A stretch of DNA of 64,000 nucleotides from Juglans regia (Eukaryota; Streptophyta; Magnoliopsida; Fagales; Juglandaceae), in assembly GCF_001411555.2 (NCBI RefSeq), contig NC_049914.1, forward strand, positions 11,894,847-11,958,846, written 5' to 3'. The translations under genes and the position numbers were made by a program. Position 1 is the first letter of the stretch; the number at the start of each line of letters is the position of its first letter. Of this stretch, positions 22,840 to 34,783 are shown piece by piece. The notes beneath the pieces were generated by a model. The model had not been told where the DNA came from, made no database searches, and saw nothing but the letters and a program-made list of their open reading frames with translations.

Positions 22840-23335
22840 TTAGGTGTATTTTAATTAAAATACTTCATTTTATTAATTTAGAATTAACTATTTTAAGTAT
22901 TATTAAATCTTAACTATTTGTATTTTAAATTAAATATTTAGTAGTATTTTAATTTAAATACTTCATTTTATTAATTTAGAATTAAGTATTTAAATATTAT
23001 TAAATATTAACTATTTGTATTTAATTTAAAGATTTAGTAGTATTTTAATTTAGATACTTCATTTTATTAATTTATAATTAAATATTTGTATTTTAATTTA
23101 AAGATTTAGAAGTATTTTAATTTAAATACTTCATTTTATTAATTTAGAATTAACTATTTAAGTATTATTAAATCTTAAGTATTTGTATTTTAATTTAAAG
23201 ATTTAGTAGTATTTTAATTTAAATACTTCATTTTATTAATTTAGAATTAACTATTTAATTATTATTAAATCTTAACTATTTGTACTTTAATTTAAAGATG
23301 TAGTATTAAGTATTTTTATTTTTATTTAGTTTAAG
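22840..23335. repeat. AT-rich tandem repeat array in the CACTA element
   Basis: Five imperfect copies of a unit containing ATACTTCATTTTATTAATTT recur at spacings of about 70-110 bp, near 22860, 22967, 23055, 23127 and 23224. Confidence 0.8.
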
Positions 23336-23439
23336 TATTTTTAAAAGGACAACTATCCTTATATATTCTAATTTCTAATTGTAAATACATTGATATATAG
23401 TTTCCATTCGTACAGTGCTAAACTATGTTCAAACATAAC

Positions 23440-25420
23440 ACACCCGTTCGAACGATAAGCCTAAACCGTTCGAACAGGTTCATTCCATATTTCAGTCATC
23501 TTCAACAGCAGAAAATCCCATTAATCACGAACTCACAGCAACACAAACAACAATATCAAGAGCAAACAAATTTCTAACATTGCAAAATATCATATTCAAA
23601 CTAAAATGAGAAAATAAAAAGCATACCTAGGTTTTGGGAGATGAAAAGGCAAGGAGATTAAACAATATGCCGTGTGCCCAATGCGAAGGAGCTCCCCAAA
23701 AAGTAGTAAAAATAATGAGGTAATCGGAGAATAATTGAGTGAAATGAAAACTCTTTTGAGTTTGGGGGCTGGATTGTGGGAGAATGGCACTTGTTTGTGA
23801 AGGATCTCTGGTTCATGAGAGACTGAGAGTGGCGGGAGGAGAGCGAGTTTGTGAGGTTATGTCGTGTGTTTGAAGAACCTTTCCTGTTTGAACGATTATT
23901 TACTAACCGTTCGAACGTGATACTATGAAGCGGCAAAAATTTCCCTCCTAAAGTTTTCTGTTAGAATGGATAAATAGTAGGTTCGAACGGTAATGGATGC
24001 ATTCCCGCTCTGGTTCATAAACGTTCAAACGCTTATTATTAACGGTTCGAACGGTTTGGTAAATGTTTAATAATATTTTTTTTACACTATACTTTTAAAT
24101 AAAATAACAACATTAATATATATAGACATATTAGATGATACTATAGCTTAGTAACATAATAATATCATATTATAATATATAATCAAGCATATTATATATT
24201 ATATTATAGTAAAGTATATATGAATATATAATATCATACGAATTAAATTATAAGTAACATATATATAGTATCAACATATTGTCTCATCTATAGTACTAGC
24301 ATATATAGTGTCATCTAATTGAACTATAACTAAAATATATTATGTTAATATATTAGACTATATATAACATATATATAGTATCATATACATGTCATCTGTA
24401 GTATTAGCATGTACAGTGTCATCTAATTAGACTATAACTAAAATATAATATGTTAATATATTAAACTATAGATAACATGTATATACTATCATATATAGTG
24501 TCATCTAATTGGACTATAACTAAAATATATTACGTTAATATATTAGACTATATATAACATATATATAGTATCATATATAGTGTCATCTATAGTGTCGTCT
24601 AATTAGACTATAACTAAAATATAATATGTTAATATATTAGACTATAGATAACATATATATATAGTATCATATATAGTGTCATCTAATTAGACCATAACTA
24701 AAATATAATATGTTAATATATTAGACTATAGATAACATATATATAGTATCATATATAGTGTAATCTAATTAGATTATAACTAAAATATAATATGTTAATA
24801 TATTAGTATAGTATTTAAATGTATTGAAGTAAACTGTTCAAACGTAATTAATCGTTCCACGGTCTTGCATATATAAGTTGTCACGGAGAGTCATTTTTAC
24901 GGACGCCGAACCACTCACAAAACGTCGTTTTCTCCAACATAACCGTCCATCTCCGCTGTTTAAAGTCGTCGTTGCCGCTATGAATAGTACCCAGTCGAAC
25001 CGTCTTTCTCTAAGCACCGGTATGCTATTTTTCTAACCATTTTACCGTTTAAATTTAAGTTTTTGATGGATTATTTGTTTAAATTAGGATAAAATAATTT
25101 ATCCATCAATACTCTTCGTAGATTTGCTTAAATCCATTATAGAAAGCTTTATTTAAGTATTTTTGTATTACTTTGTAGAAAAATTCATCCATAGATTTCA
25201 ATGGCGGAGTCGACTCAACGTCATCGCTGAGTTCCATGCGCATATCGTTTGAATGCTGGATAGGGCGTTCGAACGGTACAAACCAAATAGGTTTATTAAT
25301 TAACTGTTCAAACGTTGTTTTAGACGTTCGAATGGTACCCTGTTTGACCGTTGTTTTATACATTCGAACTATACAAGCCAAACATGTTTGCATATTGTTC
25401 GAACACTATTTTAGGCGTTT
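23440..25420. repeat. Right-side GTTCGAAC repeat clusters of the CACTA element
   Basis: Copies of GTTCGAAC and close variants lie near 23446, 23468, 23909, 23980, 24040, 25267, 25312, 25324, 25371 and 25399, and again further right near 27230, 27292 and 27388. They match the left-end array in sequence. Confidence 0.7.
24115..24815. repeat. AT-rich tandem repeat array, ~80-110-bp units
   Basis: About six copies of a unit containing ATCTAATTAGACTATAACTA and TATGTTAATATATTAGACTA, spaced at about 80-110 bp between 24300 and 24810. No coding capacity. Confidence 0.85.
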
Positions 25421-25748
25421 GAAAAATATAATTAAATTTAATAATATTAGTGAATCATTATTTTTATTCTATATTATAGTTCTATTAATTCTTAACGATA
25501 ATATATATTATATTATAATTAAATTAATATATAAATTTATCACATTTTGTTAAATATTTAATTTCTATTAATATTAATATAATTAATATTAAATAATGTG
25601 ATATTATTTTTATAAAATTTTGTTGCTCACAATGTCTTACTTTATTAAATTACTATTCGTATGTAAATAGTGATTAGTTATTTATTATATTTTTATCATT
25701 AATGTTGTATTGATAGACTCTTTAATTGTAAATTTCAGGTTGATTATA

Positions 25749-26982
25749 ATGTCTTCTTCTAGGGCGGGACGTAAGCGACGCAATCCAGCTGAGACTAGTA
25801 TCAATCCAAACAGGGAGATGACTGTTTCACTAGAGCGACAAGTGAAGCTTTTTGACTTCCCGAGTCTTGTCTGGGAGGATCATTCCCTGCCATCAGTCTT
25901 CAGCAATCGTGGTTGGAGACCTATCTTAGATGAGCAGGAGGAATCATAGGAGACTGTCTCCTATATTGACATTGTTCCTGAGTTCTATAGAGAGCTCAGT
26001 GGTGCCAACCTAGATGACAGAGGGGCGTACATGATCTCTGTCTGAGAAGTTCCAGTTCTATTTTCAAGGGCCAGACTCGCTGAGCATCTCGGTATTCCTA
26101 GGCTGCCAGATGCATATCCGAACGTGGTGTCTAGAGAGTCTGATACTTCAGCTGAGGCGGAGACAGTTGAGGAGGAGGCACCAGTTTATACAGATGAGGT
26201 CGATGCCCTTGCTGATCATGAGGTGAGGGATTTGGTTGTTGGTCCAGATGCTCCCCTGTATGACGAGACGAAGAGCACCAAGCAAGCAGATCTATCTTCT
26301 TTCTTCAAGATCCTGAATTTGATAATCGCCAACAATACTGACCCTTGGCAGCACAAGACAAATGTTGGCATTGATCGGACACAATTTATGATACGGATCG
26401 CTCGTGGCATTCCTATTGACCTGGTGGAGTATATATTCGATAGGATTGGATCAGAGTCTCGGTACATTTCGACGGATATACTACCATTTGGGATCCTGAT
26501 CACCCGATTTCTGCTATTCTTCAATGTCGTGCCTGATGTTGCCGAGCGTAAATAGGAGTCGCTGGGATCAATCAACAGAACCACCCTCTCACGCAGCACG
26601 AGACTCGAGACTGCGTTTTCGTGGACATATTCCATACTCGGTTGATCCTCATAGAGATGCACAGCCGGGAGATCATGGAGTATCGATCGCCGAGACATCT
26701 AGACAGGCCGATGCATCAATACATAGCGCTACTTGTGAGGACATGGCCAAGATCGTGCGTGCAGCGATCAGCGGACATACATCAGCGGTGATCAATGCAG
26801 TGAGTATGGAGGTTCGTTCTATTGTGTTTGAGTTTTGTACAGAGATTACTGCTAGCATCTCTGAGTTACGTACGAAGCTTGATGCCATGTCTGCGACTTA
26901 GGTCACCATCAGTACTCGACTGACACAAATAGAGGAACACTTAGCTGCAGTTGAGGAAGTGTGCAAAGAGTTGGGGTCTTAG
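25749..26982 (+). pseudogene. Third CACTA-borne gene, similar to the 'putative plant transposon protein' domain family
   Basis: The frame begins MSSSRAGRKRRNP at 25749, a basic start preceded by a likely 3' splice site (TTTCAG at about 25733-25738). It has an N-terminal block with EFYRELSGANLDDRGAY and LAEHLGIPRLPDA (25960-26110). A second block has SFFKILNLIIANNTDPWQHK and IRIARGIPIDLVEYIFDRIG (26290-26450), and then ILITRFLLFFNV. This alternation resembles the 'putative plant transposon protein' domain (I recall PF20167). After a frame change near 26550 the frame continues into a coiled-coil-like tail (26680-26982). There are in-frame stops near 25947, 26042 and 26900. It lies on the opposite strand from the transposase. 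The function is unknown. Confidence 0.55.
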
Positions 26983-27189
26983 TACTTTCTATCTTTTATT
27001 TTATTTTTTTTTATTTTTAGAATGGACAATATTTAGTATTTTGTAAATTCAGTATTTAATTATGAATTAGTATTATTTTATATTTTTTGAACTAATTATT
27101 GATTTATATTATTCCTATTATTTAATTGATAAAGTTCTTATAATTATTAGTTAATATAAATATAATTATCTAAAAAAAACATATGATCA

Positions 27190-27505
27190 CTTTTCGAATC
27201 CTACAAATAAAGTTCGAATAGTACTGATTCATCATTCGAACAGTAGAGTAATTTCTCGCTATAATAATTTTACTTAACGTGCCAAAATGTACGTTCGAAC
27301 GGTTAAATTTAACCGTCCAAATGTTAAAACATTACATTTGAATGGTTTTATTATTATGGACAAAGTATTTCGTCCCTCACTATACAGTTCGAACAGTATA
27401 GTTCTTTCGTCATTTTTTTGGCACGAAATATGAAATTCATCCCTAAATCTCAATTTTTGGAACAATTTTCATTTTGTTCCAAAACAAAATCGTCCCAAAA
27501 AATAT
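27190..27505. repeat. CACTA right subterminal region
   Basis: It contains GTTCGAAC-type motifs (near 27230, 27292 and 27388) and several GTCCC/GGGAC-like phrases. A similar GTCCCAAA phrase occurs just inside the left end (6776-6850). Confidence 0.7.
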
Positions 27506-27519
27506 TTTTTGTTGTAGTG
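27506..27519. repeat. CACTA right terminal inverted repeat
   Basis: TTTTTGTTGTAGTG is the exact inverse of 6738-6751 and is followed by the ATA duplication at 27520-27522. Confidence 0.93.
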
Positions 27520-27541
27520 ATATTTGCTTGCGCAGCCTATG

Positions 27542-29436
27542 TGTAACACCCCGTATTTTAGTGTAATTTTTACTGAAGGATTTTTATTATTTATTCAAAA
27601 ATTTATCCTCTTATTTTAAAATTGGTTGGATTTTTAGTGAGTTTATTTCTATGATTTTAATTTGTTAATTTGGTGAAAATTATTTTATTGTGTGCTTTCT
27701 TGATATTTATTTATTGTTATGCATTTAAATTGCTTTTAATATTTAAATTAATCACTGGTGATTTAATTATTTCAATTTGACTTTACCATTACGTTTAAAT
27801 TATTTTATTTAACTTATGGTTTTAAAATCGTTTCCGTTTGATCATTTTCGTGACCCAAGTTATAAGGATTGGACCTCATTTCTTTTTCCCTCTTTTTTCT
27901 TTCCTCTCCTTTTCTTTTCCTTTTTTTTTTTCTTTTCTCCTTATTTTCCTTCGGTTTCTTTCTCTCCCACGCGAGCCCGACCCTCTCTCTCTCCCCGTGC
28001 GACTTCGGCCTCCACCCAGCCCACTGCCGTCGAGCCGCCGTGGTCGACACCGCCCCCTCCATTTGGTTCCCCTGCCGCCGGCGACCTCACCCTACCAACC
28101 TCACTTCCATCCGAGCCACCGTTAGCCTCCACGCACGGCTTGAAGCCACGGCCTTCACCTCCTTTGCGCGCCGCCGTCGCGCCACCTTTGGCCACCATCT
28201 TCCTACCACTTCATCCCTGACCTCTTGGCAACCCTTTGGACCCAACCCCAGCTCCGATCCGTCACCGGTGAAGCCCCACCAAGTCCATTTCCGATTTGTA
28301 CGTTTTTTGCCTTAAACCACCATTTGCGCCGTCATCCACGGCAAACCACCACCACCATTGGCTTCACCGACCTCTCTATGAGAAAGTATTTTCTGTCATG
28401 ACTGGTGTAGACATGAGCTAGTTTTGTGCACTTTTTTTCTGAACTATGTAAAAGAGCGAATAAGGAATTCTAAAAGTTTTGTTATGAACAAATGAGAATA
28501 TTTTGTTTATGTTTATCTCGAACATGTGAAATGATCTGAAACCTTTCAGTGTTTTGTTTTGATATGATGTGTCATCTGAAAACCTTGGCATGAAGTTCTG
28601 GTTCTGTATATGATTGTAATCGGATTTTCGATGAAATCCGTTCTGTTTCTGTTAAGGCCCAACCACGGGTATAATGGTGGTTTATAACCCTACCACGGGG
28701 GTGAAACATGGAATATGGCCCAGCCACGGGTATAATGGTGGTTTATAACCCTACCACGGGGGTTAAACATGGTATTGTCCCGATGTGATATTAAATGAAG
28801 ATAAGATTATAATGTTTCAGTTTAGAAATGTCAACGGATTCTCTTTTTGGAATAAGTTCATTTTTCTGAAAATTTCGCTCTAATGTTTTTGTACAAGTTT
28901 TGTTTCTGCATTCTGAAAGTAAATGTTCTGTTCGGCTTATCAAATGTTATAAATGCTCATGTTTACATGCTAGTATATGCTCTCTGCTTACTGAGTTGTT
29001 GATAACTCACCCCCTTAATCTTCATAATATTTCAGATGACATCGATGGCTCAGCTGAAGATCAGTATTAGAGTCTATGGAGAAGATTAGCATTGATTTGT
29101 TGTTGGGTATCTCATGATATTAGTGTTGGTGTTGGAGGTTAATTATCTTTCTTAAGTTTGCTTCAATGGATTTAGACGGTTTATGGAGACTTATGTTAAT
29201 GTTTATTATTTCTAGTTTGTTATTTGAGACATGAAGAAGAGTTGATTTTATTTGGGTTGTTGGATTGAATATTGGATAGATGAGTTTATTTGATTTATTT
29301 AATTGAAGTATTTACGTTCGATTTGAGGTTTGGAAAATGGATATATTCTTGAATTTGGAAGTACTCTAGCCTTGTTAGAGTTGATTATCAGGTTTTATGA
29401 GTTAACTCTCCGGACCCTCGGGGTCGGGGCGTTACA
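27542..29436 (+). repeat. Left LTR of the LARD-like element, internally deleted
   Basis: It matches 31353-33987 except for a 736-bp deletion at 28378/28379, equivalent to 32191-32926 of the right LTR. The lost part includes the region of the splice-like donor AGGTAAGCGGGG (about 32783-32796). A GC-rich, pyrimidine-rich block (27880-28320) stays open in several frames on both strands; I regard this as composition, not coding. Confidence 0.92.
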
Positions 29437-31352
29437 GATGGTATCAGAGCCAGGTTAGAGATTCTGCATACTATAAACCTTGGAGGTTTAGATATCTGTG
29501 GGTTTAAGAAGAAACTTCAGATTTGAGGTGTAGAATTTTAAAGAATAAGAGATGATTATGTGGATATTGGAGGTTTAGATTTTACAGACTTTATGATTGA
29601 GTTTCGAGATTTTGAGGTTTAAGGATTTTAGATCCGACAAGCTTACTTGGTGGACTGTAGGAGATAATCTTTATAAGATTAATTTAAGGTTTAGATTTTT
29701 GAGGTTAGATTTCTAAAGACGAAAGAGAGTTTAGAGCGATGTCGGGTTTACAATATTAGATGGTAGGAATGAATATATGTGCTGATTAATGATATGACTA
29801 AGTTTGGGTAAAACCATGTGTGCAGTACCAGAAAAGTTTAAAGGTTTAATTGGAAATTATTATTTTTATTTAACTTGAATTTATTTGGTTTTGTTTGATT
29901 TTATTTTATTTGAATTGAAATTATATTATTATATTTATTAAGTTTATTTTGTTTTTTTCGTTTCGTTCGAAGCTGAAAAGCAGGTTATGGATTAAGTTAT
30001 GGCAGGATGATGGTATGACTGAGAACGCTTTTGTTATATTTAGCAGAGTAAACTTGAACTTTTATCAACTTGGTGTGCATTTATAATATCAAGGTTTGAA
30101 AGGAACGGCATAGTCTGGGTGATCTATTTGGGGAGTAAGATAGTTGAGATTTTCGATTTCATGGATGTATGACATGAGGCTTTAGAATAGAAGATTGTAA
30201 GTTCAACAAACTTTAAAGATAGACTTACGGAAATTTCACCAAAAGTTTAAGGTTTTGCAGATTTTCAGAAATGATTGTTATCGTTTAATGTTTAGATTTT
30301 GAAAGCTTTGGGAGTCAATTGTTTTATTATTGGATATAAGTTCATCGATCTTACAGATTTCGGAAATTGATTCTTATATAATTTAAGATCTTAGAATTGC
30401 AATTTGAAGGACTGATTTATAATGAGATTGAAATTTTTTAATTCTGCAAGCTTGGAGTGTTAGCTTGATTTATTTTGGAGACTGTTTAATCTGTGACCAT
30501 TAATGGGGTTGATCGAAGTTGAGTTATTAATATAGGAAATTTTAAGGGAATTATTTCTTTGAGGATTGAAGGTATTGGTCCAGTTTGGATAATAATTGTT
30601 ATTAATTCGAGGTTTTAGTGGTAGGTTTTGGGATTAGATCCATAGCAGATTTAAGGATAATAGTTGGTGCAGATCCAGGAATTAATTCTTAGTGAGTTTG
30701 AGGAAAGTGTGTAATAGTTCATGGTTTTGGAGATAAAGAATTTTCTACCAAATGTGGTGAGAGTTTTTTGGTTAGTAGGCGTTGAGCTACCTCGTACTCA
30801 ATGGTATTATGTTGTGTTATATTTAAGGATTCAAACCTTATGCTGATCTTAAGGAATTAGAGATTAAACTTTTGGTGGTGCGGAATTAGGATATAATTCT
30901 TGTTGATTTTGAGATAATAGGTCTGGATGATGAAAATGTTTATTGATGTTTAACTTTGGAAGTGGCTAATAGGTTACCAACCTGTAGAATTCAATTAAGG
31001 TTTGTGAGTTTTAACATAAGAGTCGATTGAGGTTAGCGCAGATCGTGTTACGAAAATAGTAATAATCATTGGGATTCCTTGGATGTTGTGTAAAGGCTCT
31101 TGTGGAAAGATGAGATTTTGGATAGTATTGCCACCCTAAGAATACTGGACGTGTTGTGCCACTGGGGGACTAATACGAGTATGATGGAATTGCCTATGAA
31201 AATAGACTTGAGAAAACATTACTCATGCTTGTTGGGAGTTGTTGTTGGTATGGTCTTTTCGAGCGTGTTTTGAGTTGTATCTGGCATCCTGCTTTAGCGT
31301 GATGTTTGACCTTACAAATTTCGAGGACGAAATTTTTTTAAGGGGGGAAGGA
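29437..31352 (+). other. Non-coding interior of the LARD-like element
   Basis: It starts with the primer-binding site TGGTATCAGAGCC (29439-29451) and ends with the polypurine tract AAGGGGGGAAGGA just before 31353. In between are 1.9 kb of T- and G-rich DNA with many short 'tttagatttt' and 'gaggttt' phrases, stops in all frames and no Gag or Pol motif. Confidence 0.85.
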
Positions 31353-33987
31353 TGTAACACCCCGTATTTTAGTGTAATTTTTTACTGAAGGATTTTTATT
31401 ATTTATTCAAAAATTTATCCTCTTATTTTAAAATTGGTTGGATTTTTAGTGAGTTTATTTCTATGATTTTAATTTGTTAATTTGGTGAAAATTATTTTAT
31501 TGTGTGCTTTCTTGATATTTATTTATTGTTATGCATTTAAATTGCTTTTAATATTTAAATTAATCACTGGGTGATTTAATTATTTCAATTTGACTTTACC
31601 ATTACGTTTAAATTATTTTATTTAACTTATGGTTTTAAAATCGTTTCCGTTGGATCATTTTCGTGACCCAAGTTATAAGGATTGGACCTCATTTCTTTTT
31701 CCCTCTTTTTTCTTTCCTCTCCTTTTCTTTTCCTTTTTTTTTTTCTTTTCTCCTTATTTTCCTTCGGTTTCTTTCTCTCCCGCGCGAGCCCGACCCTCTC
31801 TCTCTCCCCGTGCGACTTCGGCCTCCACCCAGCCCACCGCCGTCGAGCCGCCGTGGTCGACACCGCCCCCTCCATTTGGTTCCCCTGCCGCCGGCGACCT
31901 CACCCTACCAACCTCACTTCCATCCGAGCCACCGTTAGCCTCCACGCACGGCTTGAAGCCGCGGCCTTCACCTCCTTTGCGCGCCGCCGTCGCGCCACCT
32001 TTGGCCACCATCTTCCTACCACTTCATCCCTGACCTCTTGGCAACCCTTTGGACCCAACCCCAGCTCCGATCCGTCACCGGTGAAGCCCCACCAAGTCCA
32101 TTTCCGATTTGTACGTTTTTGGCCTTAAACCACCATTTGCGCCGTCATCCACGGCAAACCACCACCACCATTGGCTTCACCGACCTCTCTAGGCCCTACC
32201 CTATCATTTTGGGGTCTTCGTTTGTCTCCGTTGAAAAGTGGGTATTTGTGACCCACGGCCACAGTGTATTTTACACTGTGGTGTTGCTCAGACGTCGCCT
32301 TTTTCAGTTTCGTGATCCTTCGGAAATCATTATATAGCAATGTAAGTATTTTTTTCAAAGAATTCTCGTGAATTTAATGTATTTTTGCACTAGCACATTA
32401 CACTGTATTTTAATTGCTGGTTGGTTTTGCCGGACTGAGTCCGAGGAGTAACGGGGTTGATTGGATTGGGTGATGGAGTTGTTAGTATGATTGGTTTAGA
32501 CTATGAGATTTGTTGGCTGTTCGGGTTTAAATATTGGTGTTTTGTGTATGACGTGGGTTGTGGTGGATATTGGTGATTTTATGAAGTAATGATATACTTT
32601 GGGATTATGAGGATTTTTAAGTTTTGAGAAATTAAGATAGATTATTTTAGAAGCTTAGGCTTAAATATGGAAATCCGTAATTGGTTGAAAACTTACGGAA
32701 ATTGTGTGATTATTTTTTATAGGTGACGATTATTAGTCGACTCAACATTTTTTGAAGAAATTTCTGAAAAGCTAAGAAGTCCAGGTAAGCGGGGTTCATA
32801 TACTAGTTTTGCATAAAAGAAATAAAATGAGGTTGACTTTGAGAATAAACGTGTTTGTTTTTGAAAAGAAATGATCTGAAAACAACCTCAGATGTTCTTT
32901 TTTCTGCATATGCATAAATTCAATATATGAGAAAGTATTTTCTGTCATGACTGGTGTAGACATGAGCTAGTTTTGTGCACTTTTTTTCTGAACTATGTAA
33001 AAGAGCGAATAAGGAATTCTAAAAGTTTTGTTATGAACAAATGAGAATATTTTGTTTATGTTTATCTCGAACATGTGAAATGATCTGAAGCCTTTCAGTG
33101 TTTTGTTTTGATATGATGTGTCATCTGAAAACCTTGGCATGAAGTTCTGGTTCTGTATATGATTGTAATCGGATTTTCGATGAAATCCGTTCTGTTTCTG
33201 TTAAGACCCAAGCACGGGTATAATGGTGGTTTATAACCCTACCACGGGGGTGAAACATGGAATATGGCCCAGCCACGGGTATAATGGTGGTTTATAACCC
33301 TACCACGGGGGTTAAACATGGTATTGTCCCAATGTGATATTAAATGAAGATAAGATTATAATGTTTCAGTTTAGAAATGTCAACGGATTCTATTTTTGGA
33401 ATAAGTTCATTTTTCTGAAAATTTCGCTCTAATGTTTTTTGTACAAGTTTTGTTTCTACATTCTGAAAGTAAATGTTCTGTTCGGCTTATCAAATGTTAT
33501 AAATGCTCATGTTTACATGCTAGTATATGCTCTCTGCTTACTGAGTTGTTGATAACTCACCCCATTAATCTTCATAATATTTCAGATGACATCGATGGCT
33601 CAGCTGAAGATCAGTATTAGAGTCTATGGAGAAGATTAGCATTGTTTTGTTGTTGGGTATCTCATGATATTAGTATTGGTGTTGGAGGTTAATTATCTTT
33701 CTTAAGTTTGCTTCAATGGATTTAGACGGTTTATGGATACTTATGTTAATGTTATATTATTTTTAGTTGTTATTTGAGACATGAAGAAGAGTTGATTTTA
33801 TTTGGGTTGTTGGATTGAATATTGGATAGATGAGTTTATTTGATTTATTTAATTGAAGTATATACGTTCGATTTGAGGTTTGGGAAAATGGATAAATTCT
33901 TGAATTTGGAAGTACTCTAGCCTTGTTAGAGTTGATTATCAGGTTTTATGAGTTAATTCTCCGGACCCTCGGGGTTGGGGTGTTACA
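31353..33987 (+). repeat. Right LTR of the LARD-like element
   Basis: The full 2635-bp LTR. Its upstream half (to about 32760) has no likeness to the gypsy LTR at 12347. Its downstream half, from AGGTAAGCGGGGTTCATATA at about 32783 to the end, closely matches the downstream half of the gypsy LTR. It includes two copies of the CCACGGGTATAATGGTGG unit and the splice-like acceptor at about 33585. Confidence 0.92.
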
Positions 33988-33992
33988 CTATG

Positions 33993-34328
33993 ATTCACTT
34001 GTATAATTATCACGATTCTTATTCAAATGGACGATTTAAGACCAATTTTTTTCTTGGGAAAATCATGTGTCTATCATTAACCTAAAATTATAATTTAATG
34101 AATTTTACCATTAAAAATGAAGAAAAAAGATGTGGGACAATGAAAATTAAGGCCGCTTGAATCCTAGATGAGAAAATAATGAAATAATTACTAATATATA
34201 TGGAAGGATAAGGGACGTACAATTTTGATTGTCTAATAATCAAATAAGCAGTAGTAAATGAGTTGTTAAAGTGTAATTTTCTCTAGTTTTTTCAAAAAAT
34301 ATTCTTAAAAACCGAAGAAACAATTGAA
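33993..34328. other. Intergenic, AT-rich, no gene recognised
   Basis: Host DNA between the CTATG duplication and the SINE-like insertion. I see nothing coding in it. Confidence 0.5.
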
Positions 34329-34419
34329 TAGCTATTTTTTTTTTTTTTTGATTGGGGGAGGTGGGTTTCGAATGTTACGTCAATCAGGCATAGACCTTTA
34401 ATATCAACTGAGTAGCTAT
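34329..34419 (-). mobile_element. Short tRNA-derived SINE-like insertion
   Basis: On the minus strand a 77-bp unit (34412 to 34336) begins CTCAGTTGATATTAAAGG, like the A-box region of a tRNA (TAGCTCAGTTGG). It then has ATTCGAAACCC, like a B-box (GTTCGAATCCC), and ends in an A-run of about 17 (T-run on the plus strand, from 34336). The 7-bp TAGCTAT flanks it at 34329-34335 and 34413-34419. It is unusually short and is probably 5'-truncated or a minimal SINE. Confidence 0.5.
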
Positions 34420-34783
34420 CTTAAATTAGCAAACAAGGCCGGAAAATTTTTCCTATTGGACCCATGAAATAATAGATTCCAAACAGTCTAGGCTTACCAA
34501 GATAAAGTGATACCACAAATTATTCGGGTCGATTTTGAGAAAGGACGGAGAAAAAGATTTTCTCTTTTTCGAAAAGAAAGAAAAATCATTGAATTTCAGG
34601 AGGAGAGAAAGATGGCACATTGGCAATACAAAAGGAAGCACTCGAGAGTCAATCACGCCCGCTCTATCTATGCAATTCAGCCAAAAACATACACAAGAAG
34701 AAAATTGGAACCCCATGCCTGCATGCACCCAAATTAAGTATCCCAACTCGATCGTACTGCAACATATCTTCAAGCTGCTTTGG

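Larger units (their letters stand above)
6738..27519 (-). mobile_element. Complete-ended CACTA (En/Spm) DNA transposon, 20.8 kb, with nested insertions
   Basis: The element begins CACTACAACAAAAA and ends with the exact reverse complement TTTTTGTTGTAGTG. Both ends are flanked by the 3-bp duplication ATA (6735-6737 and 27520-27522), as expected for CACTA transposition. Just inside both ends are many copies of the palindrome GTTCGAAC. Inside lie a PTTA/Spm-type gene and a tnp2 transposase on the minus strand, plus a third gene on the plus strand. All three carry stops or shifts, so the copy cannot act on its own. A 9.9-kb retroelement composite (12347-22279) sits in the transposase gene; without it the element would be about 10.8 kb, a normal CACTA size. 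The strand given is that of the transposase. Confidence 0.93.
27542..33987 (+). mobile_element. Non-autonomous LTR retrotransposon (LARD-like), 6.4 kb
   Basis: LTRs of 1895 and 2635 bp start TGTAACACCCCG and end GTTACA. The element is flanked by a perfect CTATG duplication (27537-27541 and 33988-33992). It has an initiator-Met primer site and a polypurine tract, but its 1.9-kb interior has no gag or pol. The LTRs are nearly identical where they align, so the insertion looks recent. Its mobility must have depended on proteins from another element. Confidence 0.92.

Noticed and set aside
25106..25393. 95-codon minus-strand frame overlapping the GTTCGAAC repeats
   Set aside because: Its translation follows the palindromic repeats and the antisense of the third gene's leader region, with no domain.
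27814..28315. Long open frames on both strands in the GC-rich block (repeated at 31627-32128)
   Set aside because: The block is part of an LTR, is pyrimidine-rich with many frames open at once, and its translations are low-complexity with no domain. Composition explains the openness.
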